This document shows positions 1 to 13,200 of a stretch of DNA of 64,000 nucleotides, in pieces. Source of the DNA: Mactromeris polynyma (Eukaryota > Mollusca > Bivalvia > Venerida > Mactridae). The notes under the pieces were generated by a model. That model had not been told where the DNA came from and made no database searches. It worked only from the letters and a program-made list of their open reading frames with translations. Made by a program: the position numbers and the translations under genes. The stretch covers positions 23,434,264-23,498,263 of the forward strand of contig JASFXZ010000007.1 in NCBI GenBank assembly GCA_032209605.1. The letters run 5' to 3'. Each line of letters opens with the position of its first letter. Position 1 is the first letter of the stretch.

Positions 1-719
1 GGCAAAGAGTCACTGCAGGTAATATAGCTAAAATGTGAATTGAATGGAAATTAAACGTGTAAATATATACAAATATATCCGGTTACATCATTCATACAGT
101 TACAATATTCATACATAATCACTATATGCAACAAAATGCAGTTATGTGATTGCGTCCATTTTATACTTTTTTCAGATAAGAGATTTTCCTCAAAAGTAAG
201 ACAACAGCAGACAATTATAAGGATGTATATATTGCCTTCATAGACAATTACTTGTCAAGTAATTTTTACAAAATTTCAAAAGAAAATTATAGTATTTCTT
301 TGATATTAAACTTTAAATATTAACAAATAAACAAGCATATGGATATGAAAATACACCAACAAACACTAAATCTACAGCCTTAACAAAAAAGGAGACAACT
401 TTCAAGTTCACAGAATTGTCTTATTTTGCAGACATATGTCCTCCTAACTCTTATGCAGACATCTTATAAGGCTTGACTTTATACCCACACACGTTCAGAA
501 TCTTTCAGAAACAAACAGTGTCACAGACATGTCAGATTTTTTCGTGGAAAATGAAAAAAGTAGTCTCCATCGCACAGGAAAGATTATATTAAATGTTACT
601 GGTTACTATACAGAAGCACTTTTTGATTATATAATAGCATCGCTGTTTATGGTGCAAGTGTTAGTCACATGACAGCTGTTCGTCTAGAATTAATACATTC
701 ACTAATTTTACTAGTCACG
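1..719 (-). other. 3' untranslated/flanking region of twitchin
   Basis: AT-rich sequence downstream of the stop codon. I see no AATAAA on the minus strand within it, so the poly(A) site is either further left or uses a variant signal. No other gene is visible. Confidence 0.6.
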
Positions 720-1258
720 TTACGCCACTGACTCACTCCTCATTGAACGACGTGTTGATTTATAAGAGCTACTGCTATCATCGTATTTTCTCGGCGAGCG
801 ATATGAAGAACCACTGTAACTGGATTTGTATCCGCTGCTATAACTGGGTTTGTATGAAGAGTCATAACCTCCACTGCCAAAACTAGATTTGTATGAAGAA
901 TCATAACCTTTGCCGCCAATACTAGATTTGTATGAAGAATCATAACTCCCGCCGCCGCCAAAACTAGATTTGTAGGAAGAATCATAACCTTTGCCGCCAA
1001 AACTAGATTTGTATGAAGAATCATAACCTCCGTCGCCAAAACTAGATTTGTATGAAGAGTCATAACCTCCGCCGCCATAGCTACCTCCATAACTTGAAGA
1101 GTAGGAGGAATCGTAAGAGCTAGATATATTCGAAGCACGGCGTGGTGATGGAGATGAGTAACCAGCGGAGCTTACAGGTGAGTAAGATGAAGACGATAAA
1201 TAGTTACTACCAAGCCCAGAGAAAGAACCTCGGCGTTGAAGTTTTCCTTGAACACGAT
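720..1258 (-). CDS. unc-22: Twitchin exon 60: last exon, Ser/Tyr-rich repetitive C-terminal tail
   Basis: Encodes about 178 residues after the last Ig domain, with TAA at 720-722. It begins VQGKLQRRGSFSGLGSN, continues SPSPRRASNISSSYDSS and then has about six copies of a 13-residue repeat, GYDSSYKSSFGGK-like, before SSGYKSSYSG and a basic end RRSMRSESVA. RRGS (Ser codon 1224-1226) and RRAS (Ser codon 1131-1133) fit the PKA consensus R-R-x-S. No fold is expected; the composition suggests an intrinsically disordered, phosphorylated tail. I know of no matching tail in other twitchins. The 39-bp DNA repeat gives a misleading open frame in another register. Confidence 0.93.
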
Positions 1259-4200
1259 CTGAAATGAGAAGTAACAGAAAATTTAAAACATAGTTTGTTT
1301 AATATATCTGCTCATGAAAATATCATTAATAAAGAAAGAATTTCAAATTAACACAAATAATTATTTTTTAAGGTTTTCATGCAATTTAAAAGACAATAAG
1401 ACCAATGAGAGAAATACTTCATACTGACTGATACAAAACAAAATACTGTACGCTAATGATATGATATAAGATTAGAAATGTGTAGACTGCTTGGCAAAAT
1501 GTATACTTTATCAAGTTATCCATACTAAGAAATATTTTCTTATATTATTGGGATACGAGATTTTATGTATACTTGTTACTGACCTTCAACAATGACCTTG
1601 CTTGAAGTGTCATGCTCTCCAAGGTCATTGATGGCGAGACATCTGTAGACACCAGTATCTGCGACCTCTGCAGATGAAACTTCCAGTGAACAAACACCAT
1701 GTGAGTACTGGATAGCATAGTGATCATTTTTCTTCAACTCCTTGCCATCCTTGTACCATGTGACCTAAGAAAAAATATGAAAAACAACATCAAAAATTGA
1801 AATTTAATTAAAAGCACCTTAGGTTCTCTTGATTAAAGGGGAGAAATAGTAAACGTTGGATAGAGGCTGAAACCTTATCCAAAGGTCACAAGTTGGTGCC
1901 CAATGTTGTCTGGGTTTCATCATAAACCTAACAATCTCTTCATTTGGCCCAAGTACTGTTTATTCACACAGGGAGCAGTCATTGAGAGTGATTAGTATAA
2001 GATGTAAGAACTTGTTTCACTATCAATGTAAATGAATTAGTTTAAACAATTTTAAGCAAGACCTAAGTTTACCTATAAATGGTTGCAGACGGCCCAAAAG
2101 CAATTTGCAATGATAATGGTATATCAAGGGTTGGTTGCAAGCCAACTACAAGTCAATGATCTATTTAGTATTTAGAAACAATGTAACTAATTTTGCTAAA
2201 GAAACTATTACTAACTAATTTTGCTTAAGAAACTATTACTAACTCATTTTGCTAAAGAAACTTTTTATAACTCATTTTGCTAAAGAAACTAATACTAACT
2301 CATTTTGCTAAAGAAACTATTTATAACTCATTTTGCTAAAGAAACTATTACTAACTCATTTTGCTAAAGAAACTAATACTAACTCATTTTGCTAAAGAAA
2401 CTAATACTAACTCATTTTGCTAAAAAAACTATTACTAACTCATTTTGCTAAAGAAACTATTTATAACTCATTTTGCTAAAGAAACTAATACTAACTCATT
2501 TTGCTAAAGAAACTATTACTAACTCATTTTGCTAAAGAAACTATTTATAACTCATTTTGCTAAAGAAACTATTTATTACTCATTTTGCTAAAGAAACTAT
2601 TACTAACTCATTTTGCTAAAGAAACTATTTATAACTCATTTTGCTAAAGAAACTATTACTACATCAGTTTGCTAAAGAAACAATTACTAACTCATTTTGC
2701 TAAAGAAACTATTACTAACTCATATTGCTAAAGAAACTATTACTAACTCATTTTGCTAAAGAAACTATTACTAACTCATTTTGCTAAAGGAACTATTACT
2801 AACTCATTTTGCTTAAGAAACTATATATAACTCATTTTGCTAAAGAAACTATTACTAACTCATTTTGCTAAAGAAACTAATACTAACTCATTTTGCTAAA
2901 GAAACTATTACTAACTCATTTTGCTAAAGAAACTATTTATAACTCATTTTGCTAAAGAAACAATTACTGACTCATTTTGCTAAAGAAACTATTTATAACT
3001 CATTTTGCTAAAGAAACTATTACTAACTCATTTTGCTAAAGAAACTATTTATAACTCATTTTGCTAAAGAAACTATTACTAACCCATTTTGCTAAAGAAA
3101 CTATTACTAACTCATTTTGCTAAAGAAACTATTACTAACTCATTTTGCTAAAGAAACTATTTATAACTCATTTTGCTAAAGAAACTATTTATAACTCATT
3201 TTGCTAAAGGAACTATTACTAACTCATTTTGCTTAAGAAACTATTTATAACTCATTTTGCTAAAGAAACTATTACTAACTCATTTTGCTAAAGAAACTAT
3301 TTATAACTCATTTTGCTAAAGAAACTATTACTAACTCATTTTGCTAAAGAAACTATTACTAACTCATTTTGCTTAAGAAACTATTACTATAGTATTGGGC
3401 CAAAAGTTCAATATAAAACCAAATATTGGAAATGAAACAAAAGCACTGTAAGCTATGCAGACAGTTGTTCAAGGTTACATAAACATTTGGAAGTATACCA
3501 TCTCAGAAACTTGAGTTACATGTAATCACAATATTTTACATTTTTGTGTTTGCAGAAGTAGACGACAATGATCCAACTATGACAAAAGCTCTTCATTTTT
3601 ATAACAGATAAGCTAAAAATGACTGTCAATATCATCAATAAGTTGCTTACCTTTGGTGGTGGGTTACTCTCCACAACTGTGATCAACTTGAATTCTCCAC
3701 CAATTTGGATAAATCGAGGACGAAGAGAAAATTCGAAGTCTGGTGATTTGTCAAGATTTGGTTTTTCAACTTCCTTCAATTCTGGAGGCATTGACCTAAA
3801 ATTATCCAAGAAATAAGATCAATGCAAAGCTCAAGGAAACAAGGCTAACCTCAAACAACAATGACATAGTTAAGGGAGCCAAGGAGGTCAAGGGGTAGAG
3901 TGCTCGAATCCTGATCCAAAGGCTGTGAGTTCAAATCACAGCTTGGACGAAGTTGAGACGCTATCTGCACACTCATGAATTAGATGGAAGTACTGGTTCA
4001 AATAACCAAGGAAGCAGCCAGAGTGATAAATATAAGTTGTAAGTTTCACAATCAATGTAAAAAACATTAGTGTAAATCAAACAACAAGAGCATACAGAAC
4101 AATAGTGGTTGATTTCGTAAGTTATGTCAATGGCATTATCTTTTGAGTAACAAGGTCAAAATGTGAGTGAAATGTTAGAAGATCATTAACTCACAATACT

Positions 4201-7200
4201 GATGTTTTAAACTTATAAATCATATCAAGCATTGTATGACCTGTGTAATTAGAAAATATCATAAACACTGTACATACCTTCTCATAGGAGCTGTGTCTCT
4301 TCTAAAAACAGGCTTCTCACCCTCTGTAAATGTATGAATAAATATGTTAGATAATTTCATATTTGATGTAAAGCAGCAGCCCAACACTACACAGATCATA
4401 TTGCATCATTATCAGCTTTGTAACTAAAAACTTAGATAAAATATTTTGCATATTTCCAGTTACTTGCTGCAAGTCAAGATGTAGTAAAATTGAATGAAAC
4501 TGGATTTAAATATGAGATGAATGCATTTCAATAGATGTGTGTTACATTGATTTAAAGAAAACACTATTTTAATAGAAACTTTAAAAAAAGAATATTAAAA
4601 AATTTAAGACTAAATAGAGAACATCAAAAACTTCAAATTGTTAAAGATTGAGCAAATTTAGAAAAGGATACTGCATATTAATCTTATAAATGGTGAGAAC
4701 TCTGTCAGTTTGTAAATAACTAGGCATGATTGCATAATAAAGTTAGCCATGTGCAGTTAGCTCAGTTGTTAGAGCATTGGGCACTCCACCCAGAGGTCTG
4801 GGTTTGGTCCCCCAGCGGGTCACATTATGTCCTTACATGACATTTGGCAATGCTCTCTTGTCCTACAACTTTGAGGATGTTTGTCAGAAGCTCACAGAAG
4901 GGCAAGCTAGCACTTGTTCGTAATTAATTGCAAGAAAACTGGCTAGGTCAAATGCCATCTTTAACTGAAAAATTTTGGAAAATTGGTGTTAACCTTCCGC
5001 CCGAAAAGGAGGCATAGTAAATAATAAAATATAATTACCTTCAACTTTGAGGATTCCAAGTTCTTCCCTCTTACCAAAGGAGTTCTCTGCCTTGACAATG
5101 TACTCGCCCTTGTCCTCCATTTTGATACGACTTATCTTGAGTTCATACTCCTTGCCGCGGTATTTCTGCATATGTTTCACACTCTGTGTCAACTGAACAT
5201 GGTCAAAATGCCTGAAAATGAAACAACGTAAATCTGTAAGCTGAAAAATGCCTGTAAGATGTACATTCACATCATAGGTATTTTATATAATGAGCAAAGG
5301 TGAAGTGTTTGTTATAGCAGCAGACCTGAGTGTAACATTTATAGCAATGCAATGTGAGGGGTTTTCAGTCAAATAAACACCCAGGCCATGGAGTAACTGT
5401 TTCAGCTATCAGGATGGAAGAAACCCAAGGTGTCCCTACATAGAACCATCACATTCTGTAAATCAATTAGCTTCCTCACATATTAATTCTACATCCCAGG
5501 AGGGATTTGAGCCCACAGTGGTAAGGGTATACCAATACAGAACTGTAAAAGGAACTGTACAGAGTTATCTATAGAAAAACCAAAAACATATCAGTAATAC
5601 AAAAATATTTATTTTATGAAAGCTATTTCTTGTCAAGTTTCACATACCATGTAACAATAGGGGGTGATGCAGCGATGATCTTGCAGTCAAATTTGCCACT
5701 CTGTCCCTCTGTAACTGTGCAGGTGCGTGGTTTACGAATGAATTTAGGTATGGCTTCACGACGATCTGAAAAAAAATTGGTAAGTATGTAACTAAATAAC
5801 ATCCACCAGAAATGCAAAAAATAAAGTTGGAAAAGTTGCCATGAGATTGGCAATGGCTTCACCACAATCTGATGTAAAAAACATCATCCACAGAAAATAA
5901 CAAATAAACGTTGGAAAAGTTGGGAGATTACTGAATGGATAATACAGAACAACTTCTCCAGAGTAACATCCGATGGGAGACGCAAAGGTTGGCTGTTGAT
6001 GAGAGGCTAAATTGATAGTGAAACATTACCACAGGAAAATATGATACTGTTGTTAAAGAGAGGTTGTCATTCACAGAAGACTGCTTCAGCGAGATTGCAC
6101 TGTAGTATGAATGATTGTTAATACAAAGATTGGACATGTTTTTATTAATATTCATTCTTTTGAACAGAATTTAACTGACAATCAATTTTATATTCATGCA
6201 ATATGGTTCGTAGCTTTTAATCAAAGTGCAACATTGAACCATTATGGATTAATGCTACAAGTTATTAAACATTGATCTAAGTTAAACTAAACTGCCAACT
6301 CTACAAAGGACATGTTCTGCATTACCATTAATGTTTAAATAGATTGTTCATGGAACCACATAGCGAATTCTCAGTCCATTGAGCAATAACACGAAACAAT
6401 GTATAAATCCTGTTTGTTATGAATAAACAAAACAATTTATTCATATAGCTCACAAACATATTGAAATATGACAATGACATAAAAGTTGTTAAACGAACAT
6501 TAACATTCTGAAATAACAGATAACAAAATATTCAAACTAAAGGATAGATCAAAAAAATTTAATATGGAAATTGACAATTATGTATTTCAATGTATTTCAC
6601 TTCAAACACTATTAATGTGGAAAACATTTATCAAGTCATCACATGAAATAAAATGAAATGAAACATAAACAAATCAATACATTTGTACCAATGTAAATAC
6701 TTCATGCTGGTTCAGTCTAATGGAAAATATCAAGTTTCAATGTTTAGAAAAAAGAAATACAATTATATTTAAGTCATAGAAAAGAGTATAAAAATAGAAG
6801 GGTATATGTTTAGTCGAGGAGGCAGACCCCCCGAGACTCAATTATATATCCAAGTGTCTAAGTCGAGGAGGCAGACCCCCCTAGACTCAATTCTATATCC
6901 AAGTGTTTTTCGCTGTCTTATTTGTATCATAGTTCAATCACAAAAAACGCATGTTCAAACAGGCATTTCTCTTTTTTTATGTGACATATGCAAAAAAGGA
7001 TACATGATTTGCACTGTGATTGTGAAATTTAAAACCTAAGAAATTTAACAATCTCCAAATAAATGTAGCATGCACCCTGATTCTGACCCCAGGATGTTGA
7101 ACCAATCCTAGAAAGTCTATCTAATACCTGCACTGTTAGTTCATAATTATGTCCATAAGTTTTAGTTAACATTAAATTTAGCTCCATCTCTCAAGACAAA

Positions 7201-10200
7201 ACTATGATACAAAATATCATTTGAGCTTACCGAAATATGCATCATAGATACTGTATTCTTTGGGTCTGTGTTTTCTAAGAGAGCTGAAGTTGGCTATACG
7301 GCCAATAGCTGGCATTGGCATCGGCCAGTCAGCCTGTAAGACATAAATGGTTATGATATAATGATGTTTTTTCTCGTACAAATGTGAAAAACTGGCTACT
7401 TTCAAAATAAATGTTACAGGGCTTAAACCTGAATATTCGTTTTTTCCAAGAACCAAATATACAGCTCATGTAGAGCTTTATTGCTGTATTATACAATATA
7501 CATATAAACAATATAAGTCTTCTCTACTTAAGACTTTTCATATACTAATTCTTGGTTAAGGGATAGACTTTACAAACCATTTTCTATAGTGTTTATTTAT
7601 TGAAGTGTCGCCCCTATTTAAAAGGCCAGCAATTTCTGACTTATGAGACACCTACTATCTGAGCACATTTACTTCCTGATTCCTATCCTGTAATGCCAGG
7701 TACCAGGCAGGTAGGCACACGGTAACCATTATTTGTATAGTTGGCGGCTTACCAATCTGCCATATCACAACGTACACCTACCGGGATGCAAACCTACGAC
7801 GTCCTGCTCCCAAGACTGATGCCTTAACCACTGGGCCACGGGAGATAGTATGCTACATGTAACATTTTTTATAAAATCAAAACAAGAATATTGTAATAGA
7901 GCGTCAGGTTTATGTGTTAAATCAGAGACACACTGTATTTTTTAATGTCTCTTTGCTTATTCTTAATAATGTATTGGCTAGGTATGATAAAAAAAATATC
8001 TACTTACATATTTTGCCTTAATTTTTGCTCTTATCTTGTCATATCTGCTAGATGGAATTCTTTGTGTCCTGCTGGAGTGATCTCCCATTAACCAAGCATG
8101 TTCAAGTGCTTGATGCACAGTCATACGGGTCCTAGAAATTACATGTACATTGTTTCACTACAGTTTATCTCCATGATTCATATGTGAACTTTTATTTAAT
8201 TTAGTTACAGTTGCCTAGAAAAACAATTGAATGTGTGAGAAAGATTAGTAAGGAGGCTTTAGTCACAAAACTGGCTTCCCCTAATATATCCCATAGGTAC
8301 GACATAAAATAAAAATGAGAACGGGGTATAAAATAAATTACAATGAAGGGGCCTAGGGAACAACGAAGGACTGAAGAATTAAAAAGAAATCTTTAAAGGG
8401 AAGACTGTTAAATATAAAGAATGGCATTTTACTCTATTTTGTTAGGGTTTTAAGATGACATATCCGAAATTTGTATCAGTTAACAATATTCTCAGGATTA
8501 TAAGAATTTCTCCATTTAATTCAAACTAATCTACACTTCATATGATTTCAAAGATAAAATTGTACAAAATTAGAATATTTGGGATAAACAGAAAAACATA
8601 TCAATACATGTGTCTATATGTGGATGTCGAGGAATGTAGTCACACAAACAAAACAATGTTTAGGAACATGGGCACCACCATACACAAATAGCAATACTTA
8701 CTGAGTTTGTTTAACAAGAAGCTTTCTTATAAAGTCCTTGCCTTCCTCTGAAACGTTGGCGAAGGCATCAGTATCGAAATCCCAGTCTCCGGTTTTGACG
8801 TTCTGGAGAGTTTCTAAATCATCCTCACCAGCAAAGGGGGACAATCCACTCAGTCTTAAAACATTTAGTAAATACATGTAACTAATGTATAAAGGGAGAC
8901 AATTCAGAGAGAATTTTACATTATGGACATAATGAATGAGTGTTTCAACAAATATGTTGTACATATTGCCTTGTTAACCATAGCTTACAATCAACAAATA
9001 TATTTTTGTGACAGTTGTTGTACATGAGGTTAATACTAGTTATTCCTATTACATACAGCAGTCAGTTGATCCTGGATTACCAACCAGTACAAACCTGTTC
9101 TTCCATGAGCAACCAACAACTTTCAAACATGAATCAGAGGTATAGGACAAGTCTAAGACCTCCAGGCTGGTAGTCAAGTGCTAAATAAGGCTGGCCTAGA
9201 GGGACAGTTAGAATGAATTAAAAATGCTAAATAACAATAAACAGCTAAATAACAATAAACAGCAATGAGAATGCAAAATTTCAAAAACAGCTGAAAATTT
9301 GGTAAGGGCTCAAGGGGGCGCTGAAGCTCCTGGCTTTAAGCATCTAAGAGGGCTTAAATTGTCTCAAAATGGCCCTTGCGAGCGTCAAATCTGCGGATTT
9401 CTGCAACACCGCAGAAAATTATCATGCCTGAATAAATATGTACAGAAATAAAAGAAGCAACTTACAGTACGTAAGCCAGGACACCCACTGCCCACATGTC
9501 TGTGTAGAAACCTACAGGTTCATGGTCAACAATTTCTGGAGCAGCAAATTCAGCTGTTGCTGTGGTAACTTTTACTAATTCATCAGGATTCAATTTGGTA
9601 GCCAAACCAAAGTCAATGAGTTTAACATTGTTACTCTTCTGTGTTTCACACATAACGTTTTCAGGCTGAAAGTATAAATGACCAAATAAATCGCATAGTC
9701 TTGGTGGACAACTTTTTTTTACATTATGAAATGGGCTTCAAAGACGAATGTATTAACTTGTCAAAGATGCACATGTATATCTTGTCAAACATTGCTAAAT
9801 GCAATTTGTTTCCATAACTGCAAAATCACCAATTTTCAGAATACAAAAAAATCAAATTAAAAATTTCTGCCTTTTGGAGTTCTCATTTCTTATAAATATA
9901 TAGGAGCCTCTGTGTTTTCTATTTTCAAGTAACTGTCAATGGTTTGGTGGAATGTTTGCGTTCCATCAATATAAAATCTGCATTCACAATAAAATAACTG
10001 TTCAATAAATATCTAGATCTTTAAACTGGTGACAAGTGGAAAAATGGCCACATCTGCATATTATGCTTTTAAGCATGATCTAATCCAATAGGAGTTCGGT
10101 ATTTTGTCACCTGATAATTCCTTAGCAATTACATTGGTTATATGGCTGTTTGTCTTCACAAACGAAGCAAGAACATATGTTTAACATACCTTAATATCAA

Positions 10201-13200
10201 GATGTACAATACTGTTTTCATGCATATGCTGCAGTCCATTGCAGACTTGTGTCATATAGTGTATTACTTCTGCTTCCGACATTTTATAATCTTCTGCAGC
10301 AATTCTATCAAATAGTTCTCCACCAGACAAACTGAAATATAAAAAGTATGAATAGCCAACCATGTTTTAAACTTCAATCAAATATTTACACTATTTTGAT
10401 ATTTTGACTTAAAAATATTTCCAAGCTGAAAGTTTGAATAATTATAGCAAGATTTAACACCAATAGGCTATCATTAAATAATTAACCTTATTACATCCAC
10501 ATTACAGCACTTTGCCTTTTAAAAAAATCCTTTTTAATTCATTATTGTTACTTTACCGGTACGATTCCTACTAGCATTATCTTAAACAAATTATTTGTCA
10601 ATATGTAAATAAAATACATTTAAACCAATACTTACAATTCTAAAATGAGAACCATTTCCTGTTTGTCTTCAAAGGCATCTTTCAAGTTGAGCAGTTTTGG
10701 ATGATGTAGTTGATTCATTATATTAATTTCATTCTTCACAGTATGTTTGTCCAATGGATAAGGTGTATTGATAAATTTCGCTACAAATACACGGCCCGTA
10801 GCTTTCTCTATGCAACGATGAACAACTCCAAATGCACCACTGGAAAAGACAATTTTTTTTTTAACTTAACGTACAATTGATCAGAGGGATACAGTCCAAA
10901 GTCTCATGAGCAGGAACGTTTGGGAGATGCAAACATTGAAAGCTGCCAGAGGTTGTTGCTCAAGGGAGGTTGAATGATAGTATATTCTTACAACATGAAA
11001 AATTGTTTGAGTTGTTGAGAGGTTGTTCTAGTCAGTTTAATTGATAGTAATTTTTACAACACTAAAAACTGTAATGTTGTTGCCTCATGAGAGGTCCACT
11101 CTGGACTGGTAACACTGTATTTCTGAAAACTTTTATAACACAGTTTTGTTCAAATGATTTTAGCCGAGTTTAAACTCATTTATTTTACATTGACTGTGAA
11201 ACACACTTGATGACTGCTTACTGGATTATTAGCCAGTACTCACCCCTTATTCAAGGATTGGGAAGACCATGGATATACCTTGCCTCAGGCAGGATTTGAA
11301 CTCAACACCTTCAGATTAGAAGACACGCACTTCACCCCTAGACCATTAGGCCTCCCTTAGCAGTTTTTGATGACAATCAAAACAATGACAATAATGATGC
11401 TTTTCTTGATGTTCTGAGTCTATATTGCTATCATTCTAAGCTAACAAATTATTATCTTATATAAAACATTGATGATACAGACCTGCCAAGTTCTTCTAAG
11501 ATATCATAGTAATCATAAACACTATCTTGTTTGACTTCGACTGGCTGAGGTACATATTTCTTCCATAGGTCAAAGTCTACAAGAAAAATTGAACCCATTA
11601 ACATAAAACTGTTACCAGAAAACTTCAACAATAAACAGAACATAAATAACATACAAAGAAAAAGAGAAAACTAACATTGTGCACAATGTTTATGTAATTT
11701 GTAGTATTTTAATATTGAGTTTGAAAACAAGTTATATAGAGATAACGGACTTGAACATTGTGTTCTTAATATAGAGGTGGTCTTAATATAGAAATGGTCT
11801 TAATATAGAGGTGGTCTTAATATAGAAATGGTCTTAATATAGAGGTGGTCTTAATATAGAAATGGTCTTAATATAGAGGTGGTCTTAATATTGAGGTGGT
11901 CTTAATATTGAGGTTTTACGGTACTTACATAATTTATCATAGTCAGCAATCTTTGGTCCGTCGTATTTTCCTCTCTGTCTTCTGGCAAATTCATCTGTAA
12001 ATACATCATACAGAACTGATCAAACATTGTTTAAGAATTAAATGTCTGCAAATGAACCATGTGACTAAATAAACAAAATGTTATAATGTTTTCTTTCAGC
12101 TCTTTTAATAGCAATCATTATTCTCAATGGGTAAAAGTTTGCTTTTCTCCCAAACTGAATGTAGAATTTCACATAAGTCATTCTAAAAATATGCTTAAAA
12201 AAACTGCCAAAAAAAGCCAATGCAGAAGCTTGCTTTCATTCACAGACAACATATCAGTCATATCAGAAAATGGACTTGTATCCAGTCAAAAAGATATTCT
12301 TACCAGCCTTTCCTCTCTTGTGTTCAGGTAATTCTTCTGTGGTGATAGGTGATGTTGGATCACAAGGCTCACTGCGACCATAGAAGTTCTCAGCAGAGAC
12401 TCGGAACTGGTATTGCTTTCCTGGTGAAAGTCCAGTGACATTGTACACGGTCAATCTGTGATTGCAAGAACATACAAATATTTACAAGCCATATGATTGA
12501 GACAGTGATTAGCTCTGATACATCAATTAAGCAGTCACAAATTTCTAGCAAATAAGCTTCAACATTAATTTATAGCTCAAAAAAAATCTCAATCACATTA
12601 ATCATAAAATAATACTGCTGTCCATTTTTCTCACCATTACGTTGACTATAACAAAAGGCATTTAATTTCAGTTATATAACTATGGAATCCTAGTGTTAAG
12701 ATTATAATGTTTGAAAAAACAGCAATAACTTAAATCTAGGCAAACATAATATGATTAATGATAACTGAACAAATTGAAAGAATTTGAGTATATTTCTCTA
12801 CTTAAGTGTTTAGAAAAATACAGCAATGACTTCAATCTAGGCAAACATAATATAATGAATGATAACTGAACAAATTGAAAGAATTTGAGTATATTTCTCT
12901 ACTTAAGTGTTTAGAAAAATACAGCAATGACTTCAATCTAGGCAAACATAATATAATGAATGATTACTGAACAAATTGAAAGAATTTGAGTATATTTCTC
13001 TACTTAGTGTTTTCTTACTATTTCCTCTTGAGAGGGACATAGGAGCCCCCCAAGCTGTTTCAATCAGAGGATAATTTACATACCTTACCCAATTTAACAT
13101 GCAACTTAGTTACAACTGATTTGTTTTAATGACAGTTTGTATGACAATGTCTTTTACCTGTTAGATGCAACTCTAGTCCAGGCTGAAGATGGCACTTCAA

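Noticed and set aside
740..1138. Open frame on the minus strand rich in Ile/Leu/His/Thr (132 codons)
   Set aside because: It is the 39-bp twitchin tail repeat read in the wrong register; the true frame codes the GYDSSYKSS repeats and joins exon 59 in phase.
4751..4823. tRNA-like sequence with good A and B boxes
   Set aside because: Followed by a SINE-type body; no clean cloverleaf end. Treated as a SINE head.
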